Assembly (NCBI RefSeq): GCF_932276165.1
Contig: NC_064009.1
Coordinates: forward strand, 10,478,001 to 10,542,000
Origin: Plutella xylostella
Lineage: Eukaryota; Arthropoda; Insecta; Lepidoptera; Plutellidae
Length of the DNA: 64,000 nucleotides
Direction of reading: 5' to 3'
The notes under the pieces are model-generated. The model made no database searches. It saw only the letters and a program-made list of their open reading frames with translations, and had not been told where the DNA came from. The translations under genes and the position numbers were made by a program. This document shows, in pieces, positions 1-13,600 of this stretch. The number at the start of each line of letters is the position of its first letter. Positions within the stretch are counted from its first letter, which is position 1.

Positions 1-823
1 TCTGGTGGAATGCGATCAATATCTGACGAACGCGACGAGCTTCACCACGATAGTGTCTCGCATCGTAGCCACCATTTCCTGCCCGCAGGCTGCATCTATT
101 TTATATGGAAATTGATGGAGATGGGCTGAACCGTCCGTGCCTTTTGTATTGTGCACCTTCCGATTTGAATTTACGATTCTCCGGGACAAACAGTGTCGCG
201 AGCGTTGGACCCCGAACGCTCAATATTCAACAGTGGAGCGTTCAGCCCACGTTGCCGGTTCATTGCCCACACACATGTGGATAGGCCTTCATTATCAGCG
301 GGCGGGAGGCGTGAGGGCAACTACGGACGTGGGACGTCGGCAAGTCGTTGCGAAACTTCCACGAACACTCCTGACCCCAGCGCGTCCTCAGCATGTCTAA
401 TGATCTTGACACTAATACAATCCAACCATGTCTTATCTACATACTATGACTGCACCGTTCTCAGATCAAAGATTTCTCAATGCGGACAACGAATGTAATT
501 GAATGCCTCGCTGATGATTTGTGACATCGGGTGCCATGGGAACTAGTCAAGAGTTTGTCTAGTTAGCTCCTTCAATGGCCCATGTTGGTACTTGAATGGA
601 CAGAACAATGTCATCACCTTGTCGCTCAGCAGATTAAGCTGGTTAGGTGGCGATATCTTGCATCGATCGCCTGTCAGTGCATGTAGGTAGGAGATCTCAT
701 CAACTATATTTCGCAATGTAATGTAATAGCGGGACATTGGTTCACGGACACTATGAAAGCAAATTTGAATGATGAAGATGCGTAAAAACTATAGACTTAG
801 TATATACTTACGCCAGTATATAC
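1..823. other. No gene recognised; unique-looking DNA
   Basis: Short overlapping open frames on both strands have no recognisable domain, splice context or family resemblance. I see no RNA gene or repeat here. It could be intergenic or part of a long 5' intron of Src64B. Confidence 0.4.
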
Positions 824-826
824 TAA

Positions 827-973
827 CCCCCTTATTCATAGAGAAGTTACAGAACGTTTTAACTAATAAACTGTTTTGTCCCTCTCCGACAAAGAACAAT
901 ATGGTCTTTGACAGAGAGGGACAAAACAGCATATTAGTTAAAACGTCTTGTAACTTTTCTATGAATAAGGGGG
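827..973. mobile_element. 147-bp palindromic MITE with TAA target duplication
   Basis: Two arms of about 70 bp are inverted copies of each other. The left begins CCCCCTTATTCATAGA; the right ends TCTATGAATAAGGGGG. The trinucleotide TAA flanks both ends (824-826 and 974-976). A 3-bp T/A-rich duplication is what PIF/Harbinger transposases leave, so this is probably a Harbinger-type non-autonomous element, but no transposase is present to prove it. Nearly the whole length can fold into one hairpin. Confidence 0.75.
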
Positions 974-976
974 TAA

Positions 977-3900
977 GTCTATGGCAAAAACTGTTTCTCC
1001 TTCATGCATGTAAAGGGTGTCGGTGTCATGGAAACAATTTCGAACAAAGTTTGATGCACATGTGAATGCCATTTTGCTTCAAAAATAAAATAGCAATTTA
1101 CATTTCGGCTGGGAAATTCCGTCGATTATATTTTGTATTATTTGCGTTGACGGAAGCGTGGCTCGTGATGGCCGGTGATTACTGTTTATTGCAGCTTAGC
1201 GATCGCATTAGGCGGTTCTCGGAACTGGAAGTTATTATTTACATGTTTAGATGTACTTTACGGTCGTACGAACTACGAATAGTCATTACTCAGAGGTTCC
1301 AAGGATGCCACCGTGTCTATTAGAGGAATTTCAATGTTGCGTCGCTACCTAACGGATCCGAGATGTTTGTATGTGATTGCCTCTAATTACTCTCAGTTGA
1401 ATGACCAAGGCTGCGGCAAATTATATCCAGTTAATAAGCAAGTTCTTATACATGTGACATTAAAAAGGATATTTTAGTGACATTCAAAGGTGAAAGCCCC
1501 GGTTCACCATGCCCCACATAAAAGTATTCGCTAAATGGAGCAAGACACGAAATACTGGTTTATAATAGGATTTGAATTGACTCTTAAAATACTAATTACT
1601 AATGGATAGCGGATCCGCATTTTACTAAGCTATTACTTAATTACAAAATAGAAATAACTACCTCTTCTTAAACTCGTAAAAAAGGTTATTAGCCTCAAGT
1701 CTGGCCTCCCATTAGTAACTTTCAAGTATACCTAGCTAATAAGGGAATAGTTGTAAGTAACAGTTTTAATACCCACAATTTTTAATAGGAAGCGTGGGAA
1801 TCGAAAGCGTTTATTCGTCTCAATCGATTCATTCGGAATTAACGCTGATCTGTTCAAGTGGGCGTCATCCACACTGAGATTAAACTAGCTGTTGCCCGTA
1901 AGGCCCTTTTACCTAAAAAAGTTTTCCTGTAGGAATTCCGCTATAAAAAATATCATATATGTGTTAATCCAGGGTTTCATATTCTAACAAATATTTTTTT
2001 CTTAAACATTATAAACTGATTTCCTATACTTTATTTTAGTATCTAATTATACAAAGCAAAGAACTTATTATTCTTTGCCAGAGAGTGACAAAACAATTCA
2101 AAAGCTTTTTTTATGCATAACAGGGATAGTCAGTAGGTGTAGTAATAGCATCAACGTAATCAACTCTATTACCTTCTTGAGATATAACAGCCATCGCTGG
2201 TTACGATGTATCGCTTTTAGTATCATGGGCACTTGAAATCCGAAATAAATAATGGCTATAACGGAGCAAGTATGTTGAAAGCGTTAAACTACTATGTCTT
2301 TTTAGCTTTAACTGCCGGATCTCGGTAATGTTAAACTGTTGTTTTATCTGCTGCAGCATTACTTACGGAACCCTTTAAAAATAACTGGACCATCGAACAA
2401 AAACAGTTCGTGGGCAAACCATTTACAATTTACAACCTTATTCTGTAGGATTTTAAGTGTTTTGTAAGATTTCGGGTTGAGGTTATGAAGATGGAGTTAT
2501 GTATGAAGTAGGAGATATTTTGAGTGAAAGAGCGATGTTGGAAATAGCTCCGAGTGCCGTATATCATTAGTTAAAGACATCAAAGATGGTGATCGCGTTA
2601 AGGGTGTCGGGTGGCTTCGTCATTAAGAAGAGTTTGAGGCGTTGATTGAAATGTGAGCAGAATACTTAAGAAAATATAATGATTTACTTACCTACTCTTA
2701 ACGTTATAGATATTATGTAAGTAACTCAAAGTTCGTAAAAATTTTGTTGTTTTTCGGTAACAACGCGATCTATCCAACGCCGAAGTACATTAAGTACTAT
2801 GAGATGAAGTTTTGCTTCGGAACAACAAACTTAAGTACTTACATAACTAACTCTACATCACAGGTATGAAGTAGGAATTCATCTGAGACCTCAACAGTGA
2901 TCCAAGTAATCCGAACATCTAAACTTGTTTAGGCAACCGGCTATTCCTCAAAAGCAAACTCCGAAACTTGTAATGTAACATGAATTCTGTGGCAGTAAAA
3001 CCGTGGAAACGGTACCTTGATAAAACATCGCAATTCAAACTCGGAACAAGCTCGGAACCAAACGTCACCGGGGCCAATGACCCCGACTGTCCGTTACCAA
3101 AATACTACCGATAAAATGACATCAACAATCTGTCGATAACATCCATGTTTTGGTATCGATAGCGGGATGTGATATGTCTTGGCTTTGCTGACTGAAAAAA
3201 GAAGGGTAGCAGCCAAAGAGATACGTTTAATAATTTAAATAATGGGACCAGGACCAATACCTAGGTAATTCTGAATGTAGTAAAGTACTTAAGTCATTTT
3301 AATTAAGTACTGATTAGTTAAATTAAAACTTAAAAGAGAATGGCTAACTCGCTTTGCAGCCACTAAGCAAACCTATTTTTATTCAGTGACAATAGTGTTC
3401 TATACGAGAGAAAAATAGTTTAAAAAAATCTAAACCACTTTTAAAAACGATACTTAGCTCGAGAGAAACATCTTGTACAGTACAAAGACTTGATCTTTCA
3501 GCACCTATATCTTCGTTTTCCCATGCTTCATTCATAATAATAAAGTTTACACCATAATATAATGTAGTCATGGGCTACACATCAGTATTTATGTTTCATC
3601 AATGGCAGCTCTGGTGGGTCATGGCCATGGCCCTAGATTTAGGCATTCTCCTTTGAAATATGGAAACAAAATATGCAGCCAATAATACTTACAACTCGTG
3701 CGATTCAAATTAAGTATACATAACACATAAGTAATTAAAATAAGTAGGTTCCACAATGAAAAGCTACTTAACCAGCTAATAATAAATATCATTGGCCAAC
3801 AACAAGATTGTAGATACTGATAAGGCGGTTAATTCCCAGATGTAATTGAGCAGAGTAATAAAGCCAGTTTATTATTACATTACATTATTTGCAAATGAGT

Positions 3901-5391
3901 AGTTTCTCTGTAAAAGTTGCGTAATTCGTAAGTTAGTCGAGTTACCTAAATTGATATAATACATGGTTAAATAACAGATTTTGACAGCTTTGTTAGCCGC
4001 ACATAATATGCATAAATAGTTGAGTAGGTATCTATCACCTACTTACTTAATTTTAATTATTGCCACCGTATCTACTTAGTAGGTACTTACAAATAAGTAA
4101 GTATACAATAGGTGTTCCTCTTTGTCAAATAATGTTAATTTTATGGGTCTACTTTATATTATTTTACTTTACTTATATGTACATATTTTGTTTAGTAGAA
4201 TAATTACTTACACACTTCTATTTGTATGTATACTTACCTATACTTAATCTAACCAAAGCATGTTTTTTCTTCGCAGGTACGTCATGTCGAAAAGCTCTCT
4301 GTTCAGGTTAGCTTTCTCATAAGTCTCCATAATTACTTAGGTACGCACAGTAGCTGGTTCAGTCTCACTACATACTTATACTGAAGTACATGTTTTTCTA
4401 GCGAGACAGCGGTATGTCAGCACTATTTGTTATTCGCTCCTTACTATTATTAATATTATTACCAAGAGAACCCTCGTGTTTTAAGAACTCCTTCAAATTC
4501 CATTCCATCCTTCGACCTTATGGCTTTCAGTCAATCGACGCGTAACGCAACCTTAAACCACGAACATTTACATTTCTTCCTAGATAATCTCCACGACAAG
4601 CCAACAAAGGGAGAACGGGGTTATAGGATTTCCTCCTTCAAAGCAACCCTCGCGTGACGAATATATTAGGTGTGGATCACCGGCTGGCCGAGCAACGCCC
4701 TTTCCTTCACCCCGTAAATACCTTTACCACTATAATTACAATTATTAAGTACAATAACTCTGAAGGCCCTAACGATTAGTCTAGTTACCACTTGGAGCCG
4801 TCAGTCGCTAAATAAAAGTATACCTAACTGCTGGGTACATAGAGAAATGTTATATGATTTTATGATTATAACTTCTCATACCCTGTGGGGTATTGCGGAA
4901 TCGCCGATCGCAGACGGCTGAAACTTAATATCGGCGTTGCTTGGCTTTAGGGCCACCGGGTTCTATAGGCGAACAAGGGTCATTCGATATTATTGACAAT
5001 AACAATTCAACTTTGCTGAGTAGTAAAATGAAAAGATTCGTTGTAGAAGTTGAACAATGGCGGTCATAGACGCCCCGCGGCCGATTCGTCTCGACTCAAA
5101 CTCGACCAAATTACAGTCATTATTCGCAGGCTGCCTATTAGCACTGAATAGCTGATCGTGGACCGTCAGCCAAAGGGGCTTCTCACGTCCGTTAGACTCC
5201 GCAAACTGAACTAAACTTCACACTGGGACCTTACCATTGTCTCCGTTCCTTATAGCCACATTGTTTAGCTTGTAATAACCGAGTATTATTTCATATTTTC
5301 CGCTCAGCAAATTCCGCTCAACATCTGTGCGATTTGCCAGTTTGATGTATTTAACGATGAAGATCAAAAGGTCTGCGACTGCGAGTATTGG
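977..5391. other. AT-rich gene-free DNA with one decayed repeat
   Basis: No coding exon recognised. Short TAAGTAGGTA/TACTTAC-like words typical of lepidopteran intergenic DNA are dense at about 3240-4400. At about 1884-1960 lies a diverged relative of the repeat found intact at 6040 and 33668 (shared CTAGCTGTTGCCC... and AAAGTTTTCC... segments). The open frames at 3383-3571 and 5218-5460 have no family resemblance. Confidence 0.45.
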
Positions 5392-5399
5392 GTTGGTCC

Positions 5400-5877
5400 T
5401 AGGGCATGCAATACCGCAATACCGGTATTGCGTAATACCGGGATCCCGGACAAAATCCACGCTTTTTCAATACCGGTATTAAAAGTTAATACCGGTATTG
5501 AAGTAATACCGGAATCGGACATTTTTTTGGCTATAAATCAAGCGATTAAGATATAGTTAGCCTTGTGCTCCTATATACTATGAAAGTGCACTTGTTTTCA
5601 ACCGCTACATGCGGTTTTTGGCCTTTGGAAACCTACTTTTTGTCCATGTATTCTAAAATTTTAACTCTAATACTCAATTCTCGTAAAAAATATTACATAA
5701 TACAGAATTTGATTGCTTTTTCTTGTTGTATTTTGCCCTATACGACCTTTAAACAAAATATATGCCATTTATAACAAGGAAATCTAATACCGGTATTAAT
5801 ACCGGGATCCCGGTATTGAGTTCTAATACCGGAACTCAATACCGGTATTGAAAATATTACCGGTATTGCATGCCCTA
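5400..5877. mobile_element. hAT-like non-autonomous transposon with AATACCGGTATT arrays
   Basis: The ends are inverted copies (TAGGGCATGCAATACCG on the left, its complement on the right) and the element is flanked by a perfect 8-bp duplication, GTTGGTCC (5392-5399 and 5878-5885), as hAT transposases make. Both subterminal regions are filled with the palindrome AATACCGGTATT or its half, about a dozen times, around an AT-rich core of about 280 bp. No transposase is encoded; the open frame at 5565-5774 shows no domain. Confidence 0.9.
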
Positions 5878-6039
5878 GTTGGTCCTTCGCCCGGATAAAG
5901 TTTCGGCCATTAGGCCTTCGTCGTCCCAGAGGAGTCGTTTGAGGAAAATCGACAGTGGCGGTCAGGATTACCTACGATATTTTTAGGAAATCTGTGATCG
6001 TTATTATCGGATTGTATAGAATGTCTCCTTATATGTATA

Positions 6040-6240
6040 ACTAGCTGTTCCCGCGAGCTTCGCTTCGACTTAAAAAGTTTTCCCGTGGGAATTCCGGGAT
6101 AAAAAGTAGCCTATGTTATTTCTCAAGGTCTAGACCATATGTATACCAAATTTCATTCAAATCCGTTCAGTAGTTTTGGCGTGAAAGAGTAACAGACAGA
6201 CAGACAAACAGACACAGTTACTTTCGCATTTATATATAAT
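6040..6240 (+). repeat. Abundant lepidopteran repeat, copy 1 of a tandem pair
   Basis: About 200 bp starting CTAGCTGTTCCCGCGAGC, containing GGGATAAAAAGTAGCCTATG and a GTAACAGACAGACAGACA tract, ending in an AT-rich ATAATATTA-type tail. The same unit follows at once at 6246 and recurs as another pair at 33668 and 33867. This repeat is very common in Lepidoptera. I do not assign it to a class from sequence alone; a Helitron-like or other non-autonomous origin is possible. Confidence 0.7.
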
Positions 6241-6245
6241 ATTAT

Positions 6246-6437
6246 ATAGCTGTTCCCGCGAGCTTCGCTTCGCCTTAAAAAGCTTTCCCGTGGGAATTCC
6301 GGGATAAAAAGTAGCCTATGTTCTTTCCCAGGGTCTAGACCGTATGTATACCAAATTTCATTCAAATCCGTTTAGTAGTTTTGGCGTGAAAGAGTAACAG
6401 ACAGACACAGTTACTTTCGCATTTATAATATTAGTTA
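6246..6437 (+). repeat. Abundant lepidopteran repeat, copy 2 of a tandem pair
   Basis: Same unit and orientation as the copy at 6040, separated by only a few AT bases and very similar throughout. The copy ends ATAATATTAGTTAGGATTAG; the downstream copy at 33867 also ends in this GTTAGGAT word, so the two pairs share a terminus. Confidence 0.7.
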
Positions 6438-7893
6438 GGATTAGTTAGGATATTAAGTTAGGAAGTTCAGATTAGGATATAACGGTCATAGTAACAGGTG
6501 TCCTAATAATTATGTAGATATTGGTATGGTAGTTACATAATCCGTCATAGATTGGTCGGAACTCGGAACTTTGATGACTCAGTGTTATATTTGTCAGATT
6601 CCTTCGGGGAACGAACGCATTGTGTACCTACTCTTGAAAGGTAGAAATGTTCCAAAGGACCGCCTTTTAAACGCAGCAAACCAGTCCTAAGGAACAACAA
6701 AATCAGCTGTCATTCCTTGAATCCTTACGTGGCTTCTGAGAGTTTTATTTTAACTTTTATCCCAATAATTCGTCTTCCACTGGCCATATTGTCAGTAGCA
6801 CCTGCGTTTACGCAAACTGGATCATCAGTAAGACTCAATCAGACATTAAAGAATGTCGAGATACCAGTTTGTAGGCCATCTGGTAAGCAGAGTCACTACT
6901 CTTCGTTTACCTTATTTAGGTCAATCGCTAAAACTTGGTTGAAATATTTTTTAAGAAGCTATAGAAAAGTGGAGATTAAAAATACTTGCTAAGTTTCTTA
7001 TAGTTATTCAATAGTTTTTACTCACCCAATTAGTTAAGTGGATATATTTTTGGGCCAATTTCTTTGGTTCTATTTCTATGGTCTAGAATATTGTACAACG
7101 TGTAAAAAGGTTTTAATTATCAGTAATTATCACCTTTCTCTATCTACAATTTGGAAATTGAACATTATCAATCATCACAAACTGTAAATAAAATTACATC
7201 ATAATATTCCACTTATTTATACTTACTGAAAATATTATAGTTTGCTTTCAATGCAGTCCATTTACTAACAGATTTCTGCAGTGAAAAGAGGACTGGACTC
7301 TCATAGCGTTCCATTCCCATGACTGTGATAGTTGATGTTACTTATGTCGATATACCTAAGTTGAAGGCCACCTCTTACATTTTCGATTCTAATCTACCTA
7401 TACTTACTGAAGGGGTTTGATAAAGTCGCTTCATTTGGCTTGTTAAATAAATGTTGTTGTTTCATATTTGTGTTATTCTATAATTCATATTTTTTGTGAC
7501 ACTTTGCAAAAACAAAGTCATTTCAGAAACGATGTGAATCAGAAATCTCAGATAAGTAACATAAATGTGCTTGAGTAATTTGATGAGTGACGTAAACACT
7601 TTGCATAATGTCTTGAAAATAAAGTTATCGAGAGACAATGAGACAATGTGTGTAGGTACAATGATCGAGCACGTAACAAAATTTTCCAGACAGATCTAAC
7701 AAGCAGAAAATTTTAGGGGTCACATCAAGGGACATTATTTATTTGACGAAAAGGTGCAAAGTTAAGTTACTACTTCATATTCGATAATATTATTTTTACG
7801 AAGCTTGTGTGCGTAAGTAACAGTGTGAGCAGACTCATCAGAAGTGCTTAAGAAATTATGTTACCAAGGAATACAATAAGCTATAGTAGATAC
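6438..7893. other. No gene recognised
   Basis: AT-rich DNA without recognisable exon, repeat family or RNA gene. The 91-codon frame at 6717-6992 starts with a hydrophobic stretch but has no splice context or family resemblance, and I do not call it. Confidence 0.35.
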
Positions 7894-7901
7894 TTATTTA
7901 T

Positions 7902-8895
7902 TAGTGATGAGCCGAATGTGGATTGAACCGAAGTTCGGCTTCGGCCGAACATTCGGTTAAAATTAAAAGTTCGGCCGAAGTTCGGCCGAACATTCGGTTC
8001 AATTTGTTGCCTTTGTAATTCTATTATACAGGGTGGAATTTCCGCAGTAAAGCTCCCGAAGGCAAGGAAATGTAGCCGATAAATACTGAACAGGTTCATA
8101 ATTTGTCAATGAAACCCCGAAAATACGAATACAGTTGTTCTATAAATTTAAGTTTGTTAATGACGTATTTAACTTTACTATGAAACAGTAGTTTTTTCGC
8201 GATTTCAGAGCCATTCAAAAAGCATTAAGGCCAATTTCCACAGATCAGTGTTGCTTCAGGGCCCGCACTGGTGCGGCGATTTTCTGTGTCAGTGATAAGT
8301 ATTCTTTCATACATGTCTATCCGCCATCCATAAATGGAGGATGATGGTTTGATGGAATTGGTTCGTAAAAATGTGGTATTTTATATGGTTTGTCGCACGC
8401 AAAGTATACATTGATTAGAAATATGAATACAAATTATTTGAAATTTAGTTAAAAACAAAAAAAACTTTTTTCTAAATGATTGCATGCAAAGCTACTTGTA
8501 TTTTAAACAATTGGATTGAAATTCTATTTAAACAAATTAAAATTAGTTGACGACGTAACCGTTTTCACTGAAGGGTCGTAAAATTATCATTGAAGCTCCA
8601 CTGACATGTGTGAATATCATTGAAGCAACTCTGAAACACTGACACAGAACTGCGCCGGACCTGTGCCGGCACTGAATCAAAACTGATATGTGCGAATCTT
8701 TACAGGTAGACTCGGTACCAGACAACTAAAACGTCTCTGACAATTCCACATTGTACTTATTTCATACAAAATTAAAGAAATAGGTGTGCCGAATGTTCGG
8801 CATTTTACACCGAATTTCGGCCGAATACCGAAGTTCGGTTAAACCTGCCGAAGTTCGGTTAAACCGAATGTCTACCGAATTTCGGCCCATCCCTA
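7902..8895. mobile_element. hAT-like non-autonomous transposon with TTCGGCCGAA arrays
   Basis: A perfect 8-bp duplication, TTATTTAT (7894-7901 and 8896-8903), encloses 994 bp whose ends are imperfect inverted copies (TAGTGATGAGCCGAATG on the left, complement of TAGGGATGGGCCGAAAT on the right). Both subterminal zones are packed with the palindromic word TTCGGCCGAA and its relatives CCGAAGTTCGG and CCGAACATTCGG. The 700-bp core has no transposase and looks unique. Confidence 0.9.
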
Positions 8896-8903
8896 TTATT
8901 TAT

Positions 8904-10552
8904 TAAGATAAGCAAAACCACTTCAATGATTCGTAACATAATAAATAATAGTGCTCTATTTATTATCGCCACTGGAAACAGCATACCGACCGACACCTCT
9001 CATTTAATGCTTAGCGCATTTCTCATTGCTTTCACATGCACTAATACCGTTGCGAATAAAATATAGCTCACGGATGAAACTCGAGCTCGCATATGGCGGC
9101 GGTCTTGCACCGAGCTATAAATACAATGCAGTACCAAGTTCGTGGACCTAGTCGTGTGAATGTAGCCGTATAGTCGACCAGTGGGCTTACCACCACCGAA
9201 TAATAGTAATTAACACTCCTTGATTATTTGTGGAAGATCTGCGGGCAATTTTCGCTCACTCGACAACTCGACATTCTCTGGCACACGACGTAATTATGTA
9301 GAAAATTTAGTGAAATACTGTAAGTATGACGTAGCAGTGTTGAGATGATGTCGAAGGAGCGTAAATCTAGGGCCTTAGGACGTCATTTGTTTCTGGGGAC
9401 CTTTTTTGCCACGTCTCGGGCTGGGATGAAATCGTCACTTGCGACAAATAAATCTAGCAGCCATTTATCTTGTCAGCAAAATAATATATTATTGTGCTAG
9501 GTTTGTTGCTATAAATCATTCTGAAAAAATATTTCAGAGCGAGCGTGACTGGAAATACTTACGTCCAATGAAAATGCCTTGCTAAGCATATTATGTAGAG
9601 CTAAAATAGCAGTTGCCTGGATAAGTAAAGGGTAGATCTTTTAATCTCTTGGCACATACACATGGTGCCTCCACAGCCAAGTGTCTCTTACTGCATAAAG
9701 CAGGCAAAATGACATTCGCTCATGAAAAGTAAAGAGTTCACAGCATCACAGCTAGTCAGCGAAATTAATACAAGCTGAGCACCTCACAGGGACCTTTTGA
9801 CATCACGCTAAATGTGTTTTCTCCTCCACGCACGCACGCTGCCCCCGTCGCCAAGCATTTCCCGGCAACATGGCTGCATTTTTAAAATTCATTCGCGAGG
9901 AAAATCCGTATTATTTTCCCGCGTAATTGTTGAGAATTTAACGTCGCCCGCCTCAGCACAATGTTGTCTTTTTCGGTTTCACATTCCGGCAACTTTGCTC
10001 TCTGAAATTTCATTTTTATTTTTGTTACAAGCTCCTCCCTGTAAGTATACAGACAGAGTTAGATACGATTTGCCGTTTGCGTATCGAACGTTATTCGGTA
10101 CATATTATGCTAAGAATAGGAATCTCCAAAGTTATGTACTTACTTAGTTGCACGTTGGTTCATACCGAGCGACCGAAATACCAAGCGCTTAGAATATTGC
10201 ACTCGCATCTCGAGCAACTTCTTATTTGAATGGCGAGCCATCTGCAACGTCTGGGGAATCCGTGCTCAGAAACTGACGTTTTATGGTGCAAATATTTAGA
10301 TGCATTCTTTTATCTCCATATTCGCGAATCTGTTCCGAATACATCGGGCGGATGATAAATAGCAGGTGCTGTTTTGTGGGCGTGTAGTGTTATTTATTTG
10401 GGCGCATCTGCAGTTGATTAATACCGCTGTAGTGTATCAGAGTGGCGCTGGGTGAATAGATCAATACGCCTAGCTACGCGGTACATTGCGAGGTAGCCTG
10501 GTGGAAACTGCTGCCGGCTCGAGGCAATTGAGCGTGTGATGCCCGCTGCAGT
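8904..10552. other. Gene-free stretch with a possible promoter near 9.1 kb
   Basis: No coding exon recognised. The only structured signal is the TATA-box and donor combination described for 9113-9321. The 111-codon frame at 9812-10147 lacks a domain. Confidence 0.3.
9113..9321 (+). promoter_or_regulatory. Candidate core promoter and non-coding first exon
   Basis: A good TATA box (GCTATAAATAC) lies near 9113-9122 in a locally GC-richer context. About 200 bp further on, at 9320, is a strong 5' splice site (ACT|GTAAGTATG). The segment between has no long reading frame, as expected for a 5' UTR exon. Src64B's first coding exon has a splice acceptor just upstream of its ATG, so that gene needs such an exon somewhere upstream; this is one candidate. 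Chance occurrence is quite possible. Confidence 0.2.
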
Positions 10553-10683
10553 GGGGTCACTCTATACTGACAAAAACGAAGTTCCGAAGCGCTGCTGCGT
10601 GAGCCACGACTCTACCTCCTTGTATAACGTGCCGATAGCACGACAGTTCTCGTACGTTTTTCGCCAGTGTAGAGTAACCCCCC
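10553..10683. mobile_element. Small MITE, family member 1
   Basis: Ends are inverted: GGGGTCACTCTATACTGAC on the left and CCAGTGTAGAGTAACCCC on the right, enclosing about 130 bp with a CGAACGAGAG-type inner segment. A second member with the same ends is at 15964-16103. No clear target duplication was found, so the superfamily is open. Confidence 0.6.
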
Positions 10684-13600
10684 AGGACGGCTGCATTCAC
10701 TCTCATAAACGGCCTTGCCGCCGGCTGCTACCGTTCACGAACATGCGAGTAGCACACAGCGTTTTGTATTCGCCTTTTGTTTGTACTGTCCACTTAAATC
10801 CGCTTTGTATCACGAAAACGTATAGTGGAACAATCATTAAGAACCTACTTACTTTAAGTTTGCAGTAAGTATATCCAGTTATCTAGTGCGTTAGTCAATT
10901 CTGAAACCAGTTCGGCAGATTCAAACGCTTAGCCAGTCATTACGGCTGGCGAACACCTGCATAATTACAGCGCGCTGGCTAGACGTACCTACTACCTAGT
11001 GCCGACATTACGTAATACGTACTATTTCAATTTCAACACACACGCTACGACCACATATCACATGGACCACGCGTGCGGCTGGTGTCGCGAATAGATAAAA
11101 CATGGCCATTGTTGATACACCGCAACGCGCGGCTGGCGGCTACCTAACGCGAACTGACTGTTTCACATAACACGCAGCCATTAAACGTAATCGAACAATA
11201 TTACTGCTAAAACTGGACAATGTAATAAGTAACACTTTCATGCGCTACATCATCACAACTCTCGGAAAAGCTTCACTTTCTCACAACACTGTAGAAACCA
11301 TAAAGTTAATTTACTTTTATGGTAGGAACTCTTCTACTAACTATCTAAAGTAGGAACCTACAGGTTTTTGAAGATTTCCGTTGTTCTATTTTAGAATCAA
11401 TTCCCGTCAAATGTACGGGCAGACTGATACAGAGATTAATGTTGTACAGACTTTTGTGTCTAGTTTCTATTTCGTAGGTTCATAGTTCACTGTCTAGTTT
11501 CATCAGTTTTTCAGTGGTGGCGTTGGTTTATTTTGTCTAGAGTCTAGTAGGCACCTTTATTTCACACTTGAAGTATTCGAGAACACTTCAAAGCTCCCTC
11601 TATACTGGGGCCAGACGTAAAGAGACGCTCGTGTTTAGATTTTGTTCTCACAACTTTGCCAGAGTTATGTGGCGTTTAATCTACCGTGCAGTCGCCGGTC
11701 TCTTCATTAAAAGCACTTTATCTATCCACACCTTCACTGTTTACATTATCTTCTAAGTTTTTCGTTGTTTCTTTGCTGAAAAATTTACGATTATGTTTTA
11801 TTATTTATATTCCGTATCATGTTGATAAACTATAGCAGTAAAGTCACGCCGGTTTCTATAAATTGTTCCATTGTAAAACTGAGCGCTTTCCTAGCTAGTG
11901 GAATGAGATGGCTCATTAGAAATGCGTTCCGTTTTGTATGCAAGCGCTGGCGTTCCGTTCGTGGGTATCGAAAGAGGTCGTGCTTGCGATAGAAATGATC
12001 ATCGATAATGCCACCTCTGTTCAGTGAATTGGGACCTTTACTGCGTTGTGTTAAAGACACAGGCTGAGAACGTAACAATGAGATTCAAATTGATTACTTG
12101 CCGATGTGTTTTTGTTAACATTATGGTCACGGAGTTCATGTTCCTCTTTTTACAAAAAAAGCTAAGTACGTTTGTTTATAAATATCGTGACTATTAAGTT
12201 CATTATTTTTATTGCCGTTAATCTGTGAATCTGTTGGGCTTGCTTCCGTGTTTAGTTAATGTTCTTAGCTATAAGTATTCATAAATTTAAACTAATTACC
12301 TCTCAAAACGGTCGTTAAATTATATCTCTCTGGCTAGGTAAATATTTTTGTAAGGTTACCAATATGTTTCCCACAGTCAATAATTTTATATATTAGTTTT
12401 AGATTAGTGTGGAAATAGGAACACTACCTTATACTCGTTCTATACTTAGGTTAGGTAACTATAAATAGCTGTATTTTATGTAGGGATATGTGGGCCTGGG
12501 AACACCCCATATGGCTCAACCGAACCCGTGTATAAAAATGTATTCAACTGCCCTCTCGAGGTTTGAATGCGGAGGGCTTTTCCACCGAACTACAAATTAT
12601 GAGTTACTACTGGCTTCAGAGTACACTCCAAAATACTTAGTGAATGTATTTACATACAAACCCAATCTCGAGGGGGCATTTGAAACTGTATACCATAATA
12701 CCGCCGGGGCATAATGGGCGCGACAGGGGATGTTGGGGAACAATGGCGCACATTTTTATGGAATTAATTGAGGCAGGTGTCGGGACTCGAGACACATTTG
12801 GACGGATGTGGTGACCGGTCCGCCAGACCCGTTCGGAAATAATAAATTTAAACCAAACTATAATTTGGTTAATTGCTCCCCTCGGTCATCTCATCTCCTT
12901 AATAGCTTGTAAAGCAGATGATATATCATTTTTAATTTAAGTGACACTCGTCTCTGGTGAATGCAGAAGCGTGCTTCTTAACTCTCATCCATATTTCTTT
13001 CTTCGCTTTGAGATATCCATAAATAAACGTCGCATAACACAAAAATAGCTAATTAGTTCGCCGCCTTCTTTCAACTTACTTAGTTGAAGCTTTATCTTTA
13101 TAGGTACGGTACATAATAATTTGGCACCATAAAACCCTTATTTATGCGCTGAATTCAGTTTAGGGACCAATTTGAATGCTAAAATGGTGACGTAAATTAT
13201 GTGTCGCGAGCGGAATCCTTGATATGACTGCCTAATGCAAATTTGTGGCTTGGAAAACCCCATTCAGGTTTATTGAATTTTGCAGCACTAGCTAGTACTT
13301 TTTCTTATATTTCGTGTAATTTCCCCGGTGCATTTCGCTGAAACAACGGAGTTTCAGCTGCATCCGTCGCAGGCATTTAGTCTCGTTGTCCGCAATGAGG
13401 CGATAAATCTGTAGCGAACTTCCGTACCTGCCGTACATTACATTTACTCCTAACTTGTCCCTGAATAGTTCCAAATGAAAACGTGTATATTTTTCTAAAT
13501 GAATCGCTTCCCGAGGTTCGTATTTGGATCTGTTAGTACCTATTTGTAGATTTATTTCATATATTTTATTTGTAAAAATGGCTGTAAGTATAGTGATATA

